From: Rhodobacter sp.
GTDB lineage: Bacteria; Pseudomonadota; Alphaproteobacteria; Rhodobacterales; Rhodobacteraceae
Assembly: GCA_016704435.1 (NCBI GenBank)
Contig: JADJAB010000008.1
Location: forward strand, 159,949 to 223,948
Direction: 5' to 3'
DNA length: 64,000 bases
Shown here: positions 55,116 to 63,712 of the stretch, piece after piece
Layout: each line of letters opens with the position of its first letter
Numbering within the stretch: the first letter of the stretch is position 1
Translations under genes and position numbers: made by a program
Notes under the pieces: model-generated
Database searches by the model: none
Told to the model about the DNA's origin: nothing
Seen by the model: the letters and a program-made list of their open reading frames with translations, nothing else

Positions 55116-56339
55116 TCAGCCCCCGAAATCATCATTGAAAATCCGGGTCGGATCGACCCCGAGATCATCCAGCATCGCCAGCACGGCCCGGATCATCAAA
55201 GGCGGGCCGCAAAGGTAGTACTCGCAGTCATGCGGTGCGGGATGGGCACCCAGATAGGCCCGCAAGGCGACTTCGTGGATGAACCCTGTTTCTCCGGGCC
55301 AGTTGTCGCCGGGCGCCGGGTCAGAAAGCGCGGCCTGCCACCGGAAATTCGGGTGTTTCGCCTGCAAATCACCCAGTTCCGCCTCGTAGAAAAGGTCCAC
55401 CCTGCTGCGCGCGCCATACCAGAAACTCATCCTTCGCGGTGTTTTCTGGTGTTCCAGCTGATCCGAAATGATCGCCCGCAGGGGCGCCATGCCAACGCCG
55501 CCGCCGATGAAGACCATTTCCCGGTCGGTGTCCTGTGCCGCGAAGGTCCCGAAGGGCCCCGACACCGGAACGCTGTCGCCCGCATCCAGCCCGAACAGCC
55601 AGGACGACACGACGCCCGGCGGCAGATCGGGACGATCAGGCGGCGGCAAGGCCAGGCGGATCAACAGAACGATCCGGCCGGGCATTTCGGTCGCGCGGTT
55701 TGCGATCGAGTAGGCGCGGGATTCCTCGGCCTTGCTGTGGGAGGACAAGCCGCCCAGGCCCATCCCGTCCCATGCGGCCTGATGTTCCGGCGCGATGGAA
55801 TAGTCGGAGAACTTCACCCTGTAGGCCGGGGCCGTGACCATGACGAATGCGCCGGGGGTAAAGGAAAACGCGGCACCCCTGGGAAGCTCCAGCACGATCT
55901 CGCGGATCATCGGCGCGATGGTGCGACTGGAGAGCACGCGCGACGTCCAGGACTGCGCCTGCAACATGCTTTCCGGCAGAATGATCGCCATGTCATCGCG
56001 CAAGGTGATCTGGCAGGCCAACCGCACGCCTTCTGCGATATCCTTGCGCGACAGCAACGCGGTTTCGGTCTGGAGCGCCGGGACGCGCCCCGCGACCACC
56101 TGCACCCGGCATTGCCCACAGGTTCCGACGCCGCCGCAGGCCGACGGAATGGCCAGCCCGTCATCCGCCAGTTCGGTCAACAGCTTGTTCCCGGTCCGGG
56201 CCCTGATATCACGGCTGTCATTCAGCCGGATCGTCACTTGCCGGGATGGCATCAGCCAGGACCGCGCCGCCAGAACCGATGTCACCAGCACGAGAACGAA
56301 TCCGACAAATACCGCTGTTCCCAGAACGACTTCTGTCAT
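55116..56339 (-). CDS. nqrF: NADH:quinone reductase (Na+-type) subunit F
   Basis: 407 residues. NADH entry subunit: one N-terminal membrane helix (VVLGTAVFVGFVLVLVTSVL), a plant-type [2Fe-2S] domain with C68, C74, C77 and C109 (SACGGVGTCGQC ... RLACQ), an FAD-binding barrel (SRAYSIANRATE) and an NADH-binding domain (MVFIGGGVGMAPLRAII, FWYGARSRVDLFYEAE, CEYYLCGPPLMIRAVLAML). Complete. It overlaps nqrE by four bases. Confidence 0.96.
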   Translation of the reverse strand: MTEVVLGTAVFVGFVLVLVTSVLAARSWLMPSRQVTIRLNDSRDIRARTGNKLLTELADDGLAIPSACGGVGTCGQCRVQVVAGRVPALQTETALLSRKDIAEGVRLACQITLRDDMAIILPESMLQAQSWTSRVLSSRTIAPMIREIVLELPRGAAFSFTPGAFVMVTAPAYRVKFSDYSIAPEHQAAWDGMGLGGLSSHSKAEESRAYSIANRATEMPGRIVLLIRLALPPPDRPDLPPGVVSSWLFGLDAGDSVPVSGPFGTFAAQDTDREMVFIGGGVGMAPLRAIISDQLEHQKTPRRMSFWYGARSRVDLFYEAELGDLQAKHPNFRWQAALSDPAPGDNWPGETGFIHEVALRAYLGAHPAPHDCEYYLCGPPLMIRAVLAMLDDLGVDPTRIFNDDFGG

Positions 56340-56938
56340 GGCAGGCCGACCCCCACAAAGGCCGAGAAACCCATCGACATCAGGCCGGTCACGATGAAGG
56401 CCGTGCCCAGTCCGCGCAGTCCATCGGGCAGGTCGGCATAGCGCAACCGCTCGCGAATGGCCGCGAAAGCCACGATCGCCAGCGCCCAGCCGACGCCGCT
56501 GCCAAACCCGTAAACCACGCTTTCCGGCAGGGTGTAGCGCCGCTCGACCATGAACAGGCTGCCGCCCAGAATGGCGCAGTTCACCGTGATCAGCGGCAGG
56601 AAAACCCCCAGGTTCCTGTGCAGGGCGGGGGCATAGCGGTCCAGCGTCATCTCAAGGATCTGCACCATTGCCGCGATCACCCCGATGAAGGAGATCAGCT
56701 TGAGAAAGCTCAGATCGACCGCGGGCAACCCGGCCCAGGCCCAGGCGCCTTCAATCAGGAATCCGTTAAATATCAGGTGATTGATCGGAACCGTCACCGA
56801 TTGCACCACGATCATCGCCAGCCCGAGGCCAAACGCCGTTCCCACCCGTTTCGAGACGGCCAGAAAGGTGCAGATGCCCAGAAAGAACGTCAGGGCAAGG
56901 TTGTCCTGAAGCACCGATTGGACGAAAATCCCGATCAT
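56336..56938 (-). CDS. nqrE: NADH:quinone reductase (Na+-type) subunit E
   Basis: 200 residues, six membrane helices. Related to RnfA/RsxA. The conserved cysteine pair that holds iron in the membrane centre is present (FFLGICTFLAVSKRV and LITVNCAILGGSLFMVER). SKRVGTAFGLGLAM and YGFGSGVGWALAIVAFAAIRERLRY are family blocks. Overlaps nqrD by four bases. Confidence 0.96.
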   Translation of the reverse strand: MIGIFVQSVLQDNLALTFFLGICTFLAVSKRVGTAFGLGLAMIVVQSVTVPINHLIFNGFLIEGAWAWAGLPAVDLSFLKLISFIGVIAAMVQILEMTLDRYAPALHRNLGVFLPLITVNCAILGGSLFMVERRYTLPESVVYGFGSGVGWALAIVAFAAIRERLRYADLPDGLRGLGTAFIVTGLMSMGFSAFVGVGLP

Positions 56939-57597
56939 GACCCGTCCCCTGAACGCAGCGACAGGATCGGGAATTCATCAGCCTCGACCTGTGCCGGGCG
57001 GCAAGTGCGGATGATCCAGATCAGCAGACCAATGATGATGAACGCGCTTGGGGCCAGAAGCATGAACCCCAGGGGCTGAAACCAGCCACCTTCAGAGGCC
57101 AGGGGCAGCACATTCAAGCCAAACAACGATCCGGACCCCAGAAATTCCCGGATCGTTGCGACCAGCATCAGGATCAGGCCATAGCCCAGCCCGTTGCCCA
57201 GACCGTCCAGAAAGCTGGGCCAGACCGGATTGCGCATCGCGAAGGTCTCGGCGCGTCCCAGCACGATGCAATTGGTCACGATCAGGCCGACGAACACCGA
57301 CAGGCGCTGGCTGATCTCGAACGCAAAGGCCCGCAGCACCTGATCGGCCACGATGACAAGCGACGCGATGATGGTGATCTGGATGACCAGCCGGATCGAG
57401 CCCGGCAGATGTCGCCGGATCAGACTGATCACGGTGCTTGCGGCGGTCAGAACGGCGATCAGCGCAAGGCTCATCGTCAACGCGGTATCAAGCGCGGTCG
57501 TGACCGCCAGTGCCGAACAGACGCCCAGCATTTGCAGGGTGATCGGATTGTTGTCGATCAGCGGCGAGGTCAGATGCTGCAGGGTCGATCTGTTCAT
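56935..57597 (-). CDS. nqrD: NADH:quinone reductase (Na+-type) subunit D
   Basis: 220 residues, six membrane helices, partner of NqrE. Cysteines in LGVCSALAVTTALDTALTM and GLIVTNCIVLGRAETFAMRN match the iron-binding pair. PSFLDGLGNGLGYGLILMLVATIREFLGSG is the family block. One base separates it from the nqrC stop. Confidence 0.96.
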   Translation of the reverse strand: MNRSTLQHLTSPLIDNNPITLQMLGVCSALAVTTALDTALTMSLALIAVLTAASTVISLIRRHLPGSIRLVIQITIIASLVIVADQVLRAFAFEISQRLSVFVGLIVTNCIVLGRAETFAMRNPVWPSFLDGLGNGLGYGLILMLVATIREFLGSGSLFGLNVLPLASEGGWFQPLGFMLLAPSAFIIIGLLIWIIRTCRPAQVEADEFPILSLRSGDGS

Positions 57598-57598
57598 A

Positions 57599-58404
57599 TC
57601 AGGCCTTCCCCGCCTTCAAACGCGTCAGGAACGGCCCATAGCCTTGCGGTCCCATCCAGAAACGCACCATGTTCGCGACGCCGGTGGCTGACCTTGTGGC
57701 CCCGGTGATACCGTCCACTTCCGACGCCGATGCCGCGGTGCCACGCACGACGACAATGGTGATGTCGCCCTGAGCATCGGCGACCTGCCTGTCAGACCAT
57801 AGCCCAAGCCAGGCCGGGTCGGTAATCCGCGACCCGAGGCCCGGCGTTTCGCCCTGTTCGTAAATGCTCAAGCCCGCAATCGTGTTCAGATCCCCCTCCA
57901 GCGCGAGGTAGGCCCGGATCGTCGACTGATAGCCTTTCCGTAGACCGGCAGCACAACCAGGGCGAGACCATCCGCCCCCCGCAACAGAAAGACCGGTGCA
58001 AGGTTCGGGCGCAGACCGATGCCGGCGATGTCCTCATCTGGCAGCAGAGTCACGCCTTGTTCAGGGTCCGATTGCGCGGCAAGAAAGTCGAATTGTGCCG
58101 GGTCGAGGCTGTTGTCTATCTGGCCCGTTTGCAGATCGACGATCACGGACTCCAGGGTCTCGGCTCCGGTCTCGCGCAGGATATCGGCCAACCCCGGCAG
58201 GGCTGATACCATGGCGGCAAGCTTGGCCTCGCGCTCGGCCTCGATATGGCCCTGTTGGCGCGGTTTCAGCATGACGGATGTTACAGAGACCGTGGCGGCG
58301 GCGAAAAGCGCCACGAGAAAGGCGACGCCCAATGTCTTTGCGGGGCTTTCGTTTGGCAGTGCCAAAAAGCGCCGCCACCATGAGATCGGCGAAAAATCAG
58401 ACAT
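57599..58404 (-). CDS. nqrC: NADH:quinone reductase (Na+-type) subunit C (one frameshift)
   Basis: About 268 residues once repaired. One N-terminal membrane helix (TLGVAFLVALFAAATVSVTS), then a periplasmic FMN-binding domain with the flavinylation motif DGITGATRSATG, whose threonine would receive FMN from ApbE. The frame breaks at GGAAAGG (57930-57945): an additional A turns YGKAISRRS into YGKGYQST and continues into ALEGDL and SIYEQGETPGLGSRI. The single-base loss in an A run suggests a sequencing error; if real, the complex would lose its FMN-C site. Confidence 0.92.
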
Positions 58405-59209
58405 TGGATTGCCGCCGCGCCCGTCGCCGGACGTTGAAGAAGATGACGACCTGATCGATCAGCGGCGCAAGGATGCTTGCCAGAAGTGCCGCAAAGACAA
58501 CCGATGGCAAGCTGCCAGCACTGTCCCCCGCCGACCCAAGCAGAACCACAAGCCCCCCTGCAAGACCGCCATGGACCCAGCGCCCGGCATTCGTGCTGGC
58601 CCCCGCCACCGGGTCACCGACCAGAAACACAAGGCCCAGCACGAGGCTTGCGCTTGTCATTGCCTCCAGGCCTTCAATCCCGCCCAACATCAACAACGGC
58701 CCCGCGATACCAATCGTGAAGGCGGTTGCGACCCGCCACGACAACAGCCCCAGGCCCAACAGGATCGCCCCGCCGACAGCCGCCGCGAGGGTGACCGTCA
58801 GCCCGGATGGTTCGGTGCCAAGTCCCGGAAACGAAAACAGCAAGAATGCCAGACCGACTGTTGCCGGGTTCAGGAACGACCGCCCGCGGTCGCCAAAGAT
58901 CAGGTCTCCGAACACAAGTCCGAAGGAAAGCGCCAAAGCGAGGTGCCAAAGCGGAACCCCGGCCGGCAGCAGCAAGACAAAGACGGTTGCGGTCAAGAGA
59001 CCATCCCAACGAAGGGGCTTCCGGCGCAGCCATGCAAAAAGCAGTGGCCATGCAAGGCCCAATCCAAGCGCCAGCAGCATTGGGGCGACAATCGCCGGGA
59101 AGTGCCGGGCGATGAAAACCGCCACGGCGGGCAAGAGGGCCACCGCCGTCGCAAGCGTCACGCGGTAGCTGTCCCACGGGCGGGGCATGTTTCCGGTCAG
59201 CCGGTTCAT
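58397..59209 (-). CDS. nqrB: NqrB/RnfD-type subunit, short form
   Basis: 270 residues against about 410 for typical NqrB; roughly the first 130 residues are not there. Visible family blocks: WDGLLTATVFVLLLPAGVPLWHLALALSFG, FGDRGRSFLNPATVGLAFLLF and LVGDPVAGASTNAGRWVHG. The usual DGFSGAT flavinylation site after the NPA-GxAF block is not visible (GLGTEPSGLTVTL there instead). It also resembles RnfD in size. ATG overlaps the nqrA stop by four bases; overlaps nqrC by eight. Start MNRLTGNMPRPWDSYR. Confidence 0.85.
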   Translation of the reverse strand: MNRLTGNMPRPWDSYRVTLATAVALLPAVAVFIARHFPAIVAPMLLALGLGLAWPLLFAWLRRKPLRWDGLLTATVFVLLLPAGVPLWHLALALSFGLVFGDLIFGDRGRSFLNPATVGLAFLLFSFPGLGTEPSGLTVTLAAAVGGAILLGLGLLSWRVATAFTIGIAGPLLMLGGIEGLEAMTSASLVLGLVFLVGDPVAGASTNAGRWVHGGLAGGLVVLLGSAGDSAGSLPSVVFAALLASILAPLIDQVVIFFNVRRRARRQSNV

Positions 59210-60465
59210 GCCGCCTGCTCCTGCGCAAGAATGTCCAGCGTGCGGCGCAGAAGCATGCCGTAATCGCTGCCCGAAGGGCAAAGGTGGCTGAGCAGGGCCA
59301 GATCGTCCTCCAGCAACTCAAGACAGCCCAGCCGCTCTGCGGTTTCGACATCGCCGACCGCCAGCGCACGCAAGATAGGGGACTGGCAAAGGTCCAGAGG
59401 AAAGACCCGCTCAAAGCCTTCAAGCGGCAGCGTGGCACCTGTTTGCGGTGTCCGGATGCGATCCAGTTGCCTTTGCCAGAAAGTCCGGGCAAGGCTCTCG
59501 GGCGGATCCCGCCTGGTCACCGTCACTTGCAGATCATGCCGCCGCAGATACTCCACCCGCTGCCCGGACAGGATAGATCCAGACAGCAATTGTGCCGCAT
59601 CGGCATTTCCGCGACCATGGACAAGGTCCGAAAGCTTCGCGCCCAAGGGTGCGCAAACCAGAGCGGAATCGGCCAGCCCCGCGCCACCGACCGACAGGAT
59701 TCGCCCCGCCTTGATCCGCCCGGTCTCCAACAGATGCCCGATGGCTGCGACATCCTGATAACCGATCTGCCAGACCGACCGCTGCCGCGATGCCGGGATG
59801 ACGTGGTGGATATGGGTGCCGGGCAGGCCCGAAGGATGCGGCCCGGAAAATGTCACGACCCGCATCCGATCCTGCGCGGGAACCAGCGGCGCACTGTCGG
59901 GCTGACAAATGTAGACAGGTCCGTCCGTCAGGTGCAAAAGCGCCTCTGCGCCGCGTTGGAACAATTCCCTTTGCGGCGCCAGAACAGCGACCGGATCAGG
60001 GGCCAAAGGGTTGGTATCCGTCGCGGTGACAAAGATCGCGTGCGGACGGCCAGAAGGATCAGGAACATGGCCGAAGGGGCGGGTTCGAAAACCGGCCCAG
60101 GCACCGCTTTGCAGCAGAAGCTCGCGCAAAGAGTCACTGCCCTGAGCGGCCGGACCCGCATCGAATGAGCGGTATGCCTCTCCTTCACAAGCGATTTCAA
60201 TCGACTCCAGCCGTCGGCGCGCGCCCAACCGGATTCGGCGGACGCGCCCGGCCGCAGAGGCCACGAATGCGACCTCGGTTCGGCGGCGATCGACGCAAAG
60301 TATCTGTCCGGCAACGATCGGATCTCCCTCCGCGACCTTCAGATCAAACACCACACCCGGATAGTCGGCGCCAAGAAAGGCGACGGTTTGCACCGACGGC
60401 TCTCCGACCGGGCCGCGCAGGCACTCGGTGTTCGTTTTCAGACCTTTGCGAAAGGTGAACCGCAC
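59206..60465 (-). CDS. nqrA: NADH:quinone reductase (Na+-type) subunit A
   Basis: 419 residues from GTG (GGAAGGAT upstream), slightly shorter than typical (about 446). Soluble cytoplasmic subunit. Opening FRKGLKTNTECLRGPVGEPS, VAFLGADYPGVVFDLKVAEG (biotin-like hairpin), QIGYQDVAAIGHLLETGRI, SVGGAGLADSALVCAPLGAK and closing LCPSGSDYGMLLRRTLDIL. First gene of the nqr block, 110 bases downstream of the cytochrome gene. Confidence 0.94.
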   Translation of the reverse strand: MRFTFRKGLKTNTECLRGPVGEPSVQTVAFLGADYPGVVFDLKVAEGDPIVAGQILCVDRRRTEVAFVASAAGRVRRIRLGARRRLESIEIACEGEAYRSFDAGPAAQGSDSLRELLLQSGAWAGFRTRPFGHVPDPSGRPHAIFVTATDTNPLAPDPVAVLAPQRELFQRGAEALLHLTDGPVYICQPDSAPLVPAQDRMRVVTFSGPHPSGLPGTHIHHVIPASRQRSVWQIGYQDVAAIGHLLETGRIKAGRILSVGGAGLADSALVCAPLGAKLSDLVHGRGNADAAQLLSGSILSGQRVEYLRRHDLQVTVTRRDPPESLARTFWQRQLDRIRTPQTGATLPLEGFERVFPLDLCQSPILRALAVGDVETAERLGCLELLEDDLALLSHLCPSGSDYGMLLRRTLDILAQEQAA

Positions 60466-60575
60466 CGAGTATCCTTCCTGGAGTTTTCAGATTCGGGGTT
60501 TTCAGACGGGGCGGGCGCGTTGTTGCAAACGGCCCGGAACGTCAAACTCTTGTTCAGCGGAAGCTGAGACCGGTC

Positions 60576-61658
60576 TTATGGTCGCATGTACGCGGGCTTG
60601 TCGATCGCGGCGACACTTGCGAGGTCCTCGATGCTGTCGATCATCAGTTGAATGACGTAGTGGGGGTTGTGCGCAAAGGCCCCGCCATCCTTTGCCACGA
60701 ACTGATAATTGTATGCCGCCCGAAGCAGGCGGGGTGTCCAGCTCTTGTAGGCATTGGGAAACACGGCCTCTTCCGGGTCCGCACTGCCGTTGCCATTGAG
60801 GTCATTGAAGAAATAGGGGAAGGCCGTCTTCGAGTAGGCAATATTCCCACCCCCGACTTCTGTCGCATAGGTCCTGATCGCGACCTCGAGTTGGCTGTGC
60901 AGCTGATCGATGACGGTTGCGATGCCCGCGCTGGTGTTCCCGTCGCCAAGCACATCCGGTGGTGTAGTTCTGATCGCGCGGAAATCGGCCGCGCCTGCAT
61001 GGCAGGTCGTGCAGCTCTCCAGTTTCACCTCTGTATCGTGGGCGCCGTGACAACTGACACAGGTTTCAAATCCCGCGACATGGCCGAAGGGGCCAGCATA
61101 GCTGCGGCCTTCATACTGGTAACCTCCACGCACCGTAGCGCCCAACTGCGTCGATGCAGCGGCAGCATAGTGGATGTTGACGAAGGGGATGGCAGGCGAG
61201 ACCTCATCATCACCGATGCCCGCAACCGAGGCGTCGACCTGATCCATCGAGTTGCGGCCCTGATGACATACCGTGCAGATCGCCGAACTGTTGGCGATGC
61301 TGACCATCTGACCATTCGGGAACAGGACTGACTCCAGCGCGGCGGCGTTGTCATTGTGACAGGCGGCACATTCGACAGTCGTGCCGATGGCCACCGAATG
61401 CGGAATGACACCGGCCGTGACCGGCGGGGTCGCAAGATAGTCGACGATGCCCGTGGTCGAATGGCAAACGGCGCAGGTTCCGGGGATCTCGCCTTCCGTG
61501 TCCCAATGCCGAAATGACTCCGTCGTGGAATCGGCGTGAGCCGAGGCAAGCCACGATTCGAGTATTTCTTCAGGCGTCGGCTTGTCTTGAGCCAACGAAT
61601 GCGCCCCGGTCAAGGCCCCGAGACAGATGACAATCAACGCAATGAGGCGATTGTTCAT
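60576..61658 (-). CDS. Periplasmic pentaheme cytochrome c
   Basis: 360 residues. Signal peptide MNNRLIALIVICLGALTGAH, cut near SLA-QDK. Five CxxCH heme motifs at residues 62-66 (CAVCH), 97-101 (CAACH), 128-132 (CTVCH), 200-204 (CVSCH) and 216-220 (CTTCH). The opening SWLASAHADSTTESFRHWDTEGEIP recurs in multiheme c-type cytochromes of anaerobic electron transfer chains. The C-terminal third has no heme (AFPYFFNDLNGNGSADPEEA, an EF-hand-like acidic stretch). It is the first gene after an FNR-type promoter, with nqrA 110 bases on. Redox partner unknown; exchange with Nqr-derived quinol or an external acceptor is inference. Confidence 0.92.
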   Translation of the reverse strand: MNNRLIALIVICLGALTGAHSLAQDKPTPEEILESWLASAHADSTTESFRHWDTEGEIPGTCAVCHSTTGIVDYLATPPVTAGVIPHSVAIGTTVECAACHNDNAAALESVLFPNGQMVSIANSSAICTVCHQGRNSMDQVDASVAGIGDDEVSPAIPFVNIHYAAAASTQLGATVRGGYQYEGRSYAGPFGHVAGFETCVSCHGAHDTEVKLESCTTCHAGAADFRAIRTTPPDVLGDGNTSAGIATVIDQLHSQLEVAIRTYATEVGGGNIAYSKTAFPYFFNDLNGNGSADPEEAVFPNAYKSWTPRLLRAAYNYQFVAKDGGAFAHNPHYVIQLMIDSIEDLASVAAIDKPAYMRP

Positions 61659-61699
61659 TTGGTGAATCTCCCCTGACAGGTGGCGGTTCTCCCAGCATG

Positions 61700-61740
61700 A
61701 GTCTAGCAGCGTCAGCTCTTCGGGCATTGACGCAGATCAA
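61700..61740 (-). promoter_or_regulatory. FNR-type activated promoter for cytochrome/nqr genes
   Basis: TTGACGCAGATCAA at 61727-61740 (read on the minus strand TTGATCTGCGTCAA) fits TTGAT-N4-ATCAA with one deviation. A TAGACT -10 element lies at about 61700-61705. A start near 61692 puts the box at -41.5, the classical class II FNR position, and leaves a leader of about 34 bases to the ATG. Predicts induction at low oxygen (or by an NO-sensing relative). Confidence 0.68.
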
Positions 61741-62333
61741 GGCATCGGAACCGCGCAGGTTCGGCGCCGGAGTCCAGAGCATCGACCCGTTCTGCAATTA
61801 GATGGAACACGCTTGCCGGCTTCGGTGTTGCGGCAGGCCCGATTGCGCTTACCCAGTCGCGAACAAATCGCGCATGATGGCGGGTCTAAACATGTGGCCG
61901 GACCCGCAAGCGGCCTGGGAACAGGAAATCGCACCCGGTCCTTGCGGGGTAGGATATCCAGCTCCAAATCGAAGAGCGGGCATTTTCAGTGACTTCCAGG
62001 GTCAGGACTTCGGTAACGGGGTCGTCCGTGTCAATCGATTTTCGGCAGGCGGAACCGGCCGCATGGGTGTGGTTGCGATCATGGTTTCGTTCTAAGCCGT
62101 CCCGCCTTCAGCGCGGCCTTCGTCAGAGATCACCCCGGGTGCATGCTTCGGTCCGTGGTCAGCGCGGTGGCTGCCAACATGATGCTGGTTCAATGCAATT
62201 CCGACGTGCCCATCTCGTTGGCGTGCTCGATCTGGATCGGCAACAGTCCTGACCACGGCATCATCGGAACCACGTCCCTGGGGGGACCTCGAAGGCCTGC
62301 GGTCAGGCAGGCATCGGTTAGGAAGGCAAATCG
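61741..62333. other. Gene-free stretch between the cytochrome and IS110
   Basis: I see no complete gene. A minus-strand reading HARFVRDWVSAIGPAATPKP near 61,800-61,880 is protein-like but short and unassignable. The rest is mixed-composition DNA probably made of old IS margins. The FNR-type promoter lies at its left edge. Confidence 0.4.
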
Positions 62334-63365
62334 TCAGGCGACATGGAGCGTTGCGGTGTCAGGCCTGAAGTCGGCATTGTCGGTCCACATCCGGTGCAGG
62401 ATCACGCTGATACGCCGGGCGAGAGCAACCATGGCGCGCTTGCTGCCACGACGGCGGGCAACATGCACAGCCCATGTTCTCAGCCATGTTGAGCGCCCAC
62501 TGTGCATCATCACGGTCGCGGCCTGACAGAGCGCGCGGCGCAGGTTGACATCGCCGGCCTTGGTGATGCCGCCCGAGACGTCGCGTTCACCGGATTGGTT
62601 TCGTGATGGCGTCATGCCGACCCATGGCCCGACCTTTTTGGAAGACGTGAACCGGGAAGGATCATCGACGGCGGATCGGTAGCTGAGCGCGACAACCGCG
62701 CCGACGCCAGGCATCGACATTAGCCGTCGGCATACCGGGTCATCTTGGGCCAGCTGGCGAACATGGCGTTCCAATCTCGCCAGCTCTTGTCGTAGGGACG
62801 CCCGCGCCCGAAGCATCGGTCCAGTCGCGGCCTCCAGCATCGGATTTCCCACCGCCAGTTCGCGGATACGATGTTCATACCTGCCCCGAGAGATGGCGCC
62901 GACCTTCAGCCCGAAGTTCCGCAACAGCCCGCGCAGAGGCATTTCGAGCGAGAGCATGGCCTGTTGGATGGCCTTCCTGGCCCCGAGCACGGCACGGACC
63001 TCTTGCGCCGAGACGGATTTGCAATGAACCGGCCGGAACCAACCCATGTGCAGCAGTCGCGCAATTCCCTCGGCGTCACGGCGATCTGTCTTGATCGGCA
63101 TGGCCTTCAGGGCACCCTTCACCTGACGGGTTTCCATCAGCACGACATCCAGACCCGCTGCGCTCATTCCGCGATGCAACCACTGCGACAAGGGCCTGCC
63201 TCCAGGTCCGATGGCGGCAATCGTTCCTTCCTGTTCCCGGACCCAACGCACCAACTCTTCAGGCTCACTGGCGACCTGCGCCTCTTTCATGATCTTGCCA
63301 TGCTCGCTGACCACGCAAATCGCAGTCTTCGCCAGCGACACATCCAACCCGACAAACAGCTTCAT
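62334..63365 (-). CDS. IS110-family transposase (DEDD), catalytic Glu altered
   Basis: 343 residues, normal length. The N-terminal RuvC-like DEDD domain begins KLFVGLDVSLAKT (D8) and contains KTDRRDAEGIARLLHMGW (two Asp at 93-97); the C-terminal Tnp_20 domain reads MSMPGVGAVVALSYRSAVDD ... GPWVGMTPSRNQSGE ... LRRALCQAATVMM, with the catalytic Ser region there. At residues 53-57 the usual IGLEAG is IGPGGR, removing the second catalytic acid; two compensating one-base indels (63192-63211) explain it. The start is MKLFVGLDVS. IS110 elements use an RNA-guided recombinase. Confidence 0.92.
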   Translation of the reverse strand: MKLFVGLDVSLAKTAICVVSEHGKIMKEAQVASEPEELVRWVREQEGTIAAIGPGGRPLSQWLHRGMSAAGLDVVLMETRQVKGALKAMPIKTDRRDAEGIARLLHMGWFRPVHCKSVSAQEVRAVLGARKAIQQAMLSLEMPLRGLLRNFGLKVGAISRGRYEHRIRELAVGNPMLEAATGPMLRARASLRQELARLERHVRQLAQDDPVCRRLMSMPGVGAVVALSYRSAVDDPSRFTSSKKVGPWVGMTPSRNQSGERDVSGGITKAGDVNLRRALCQAATVMMHSGRSTWLRTWAVHVARRRGSKRAMVALARRISVILHRMWTDNADFRPDTATLHVA

Positions 63366-63479
63366 CCCGCAGTCCTCCATGTGGATCCAATACGGGAAGG
63401 TCGACAACTTGCCCCTGATCTTGCAAGCGACAACAGGCAGTGCGCAACGCAGGCCCCGTTACGGCATCTCGTTCTCGGC
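63366..63479 (-). mobile_element. Non-coding end of IS110 element, possible bridge RNA region
   Basis: The stretch just upstream of the IS110 transposase. In IS110-group elements the non-coding sequence before the gene encodes the bridge RNA that pairs with target and donor DNA. This region is open to that role by position only; I could not define loops or the exact element end. Confidence 0.35.
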
Positions 63480-63712
63480 TCATGGCCGGAACATCACGGT
63501 TGCGGCGAGAGCGACGGCGGAGAGGAAGACTTCCTGCCCGGGATGCAGGGCTTTACCCCTTTGTCTTTCAACGCATCCCTGACCCAGTCTGGATCCTGGC
63601 CCCGATCCGCTGCCTGGCAACGGTTTGGCCGCAAACCATGGGAGGCGGTGCCGGCATGCAATCTGAGCAGTCTCCTCGCGGAGCCTGAACCATGCCTGAA
63701 ACGCAAGATCAA
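63480..63712 (-). pseudogene. IS5-family transposase, 3' remnant
   Basis: DWVRDALKDKGVKPCIPGRK is the YDADWxRxALxxxGIxxCIPGRK block of IS5/IS427-type transposases in one frame, and EVFLSAVALAATVMFRP, the family's C-terminus, follows within 20 codons in another frame. The 40-residue KRRYKRRNRIE...RYD segment that should lie between them is gone. Internal deletion plus frame loss; inactive. Confidence 0.75.
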
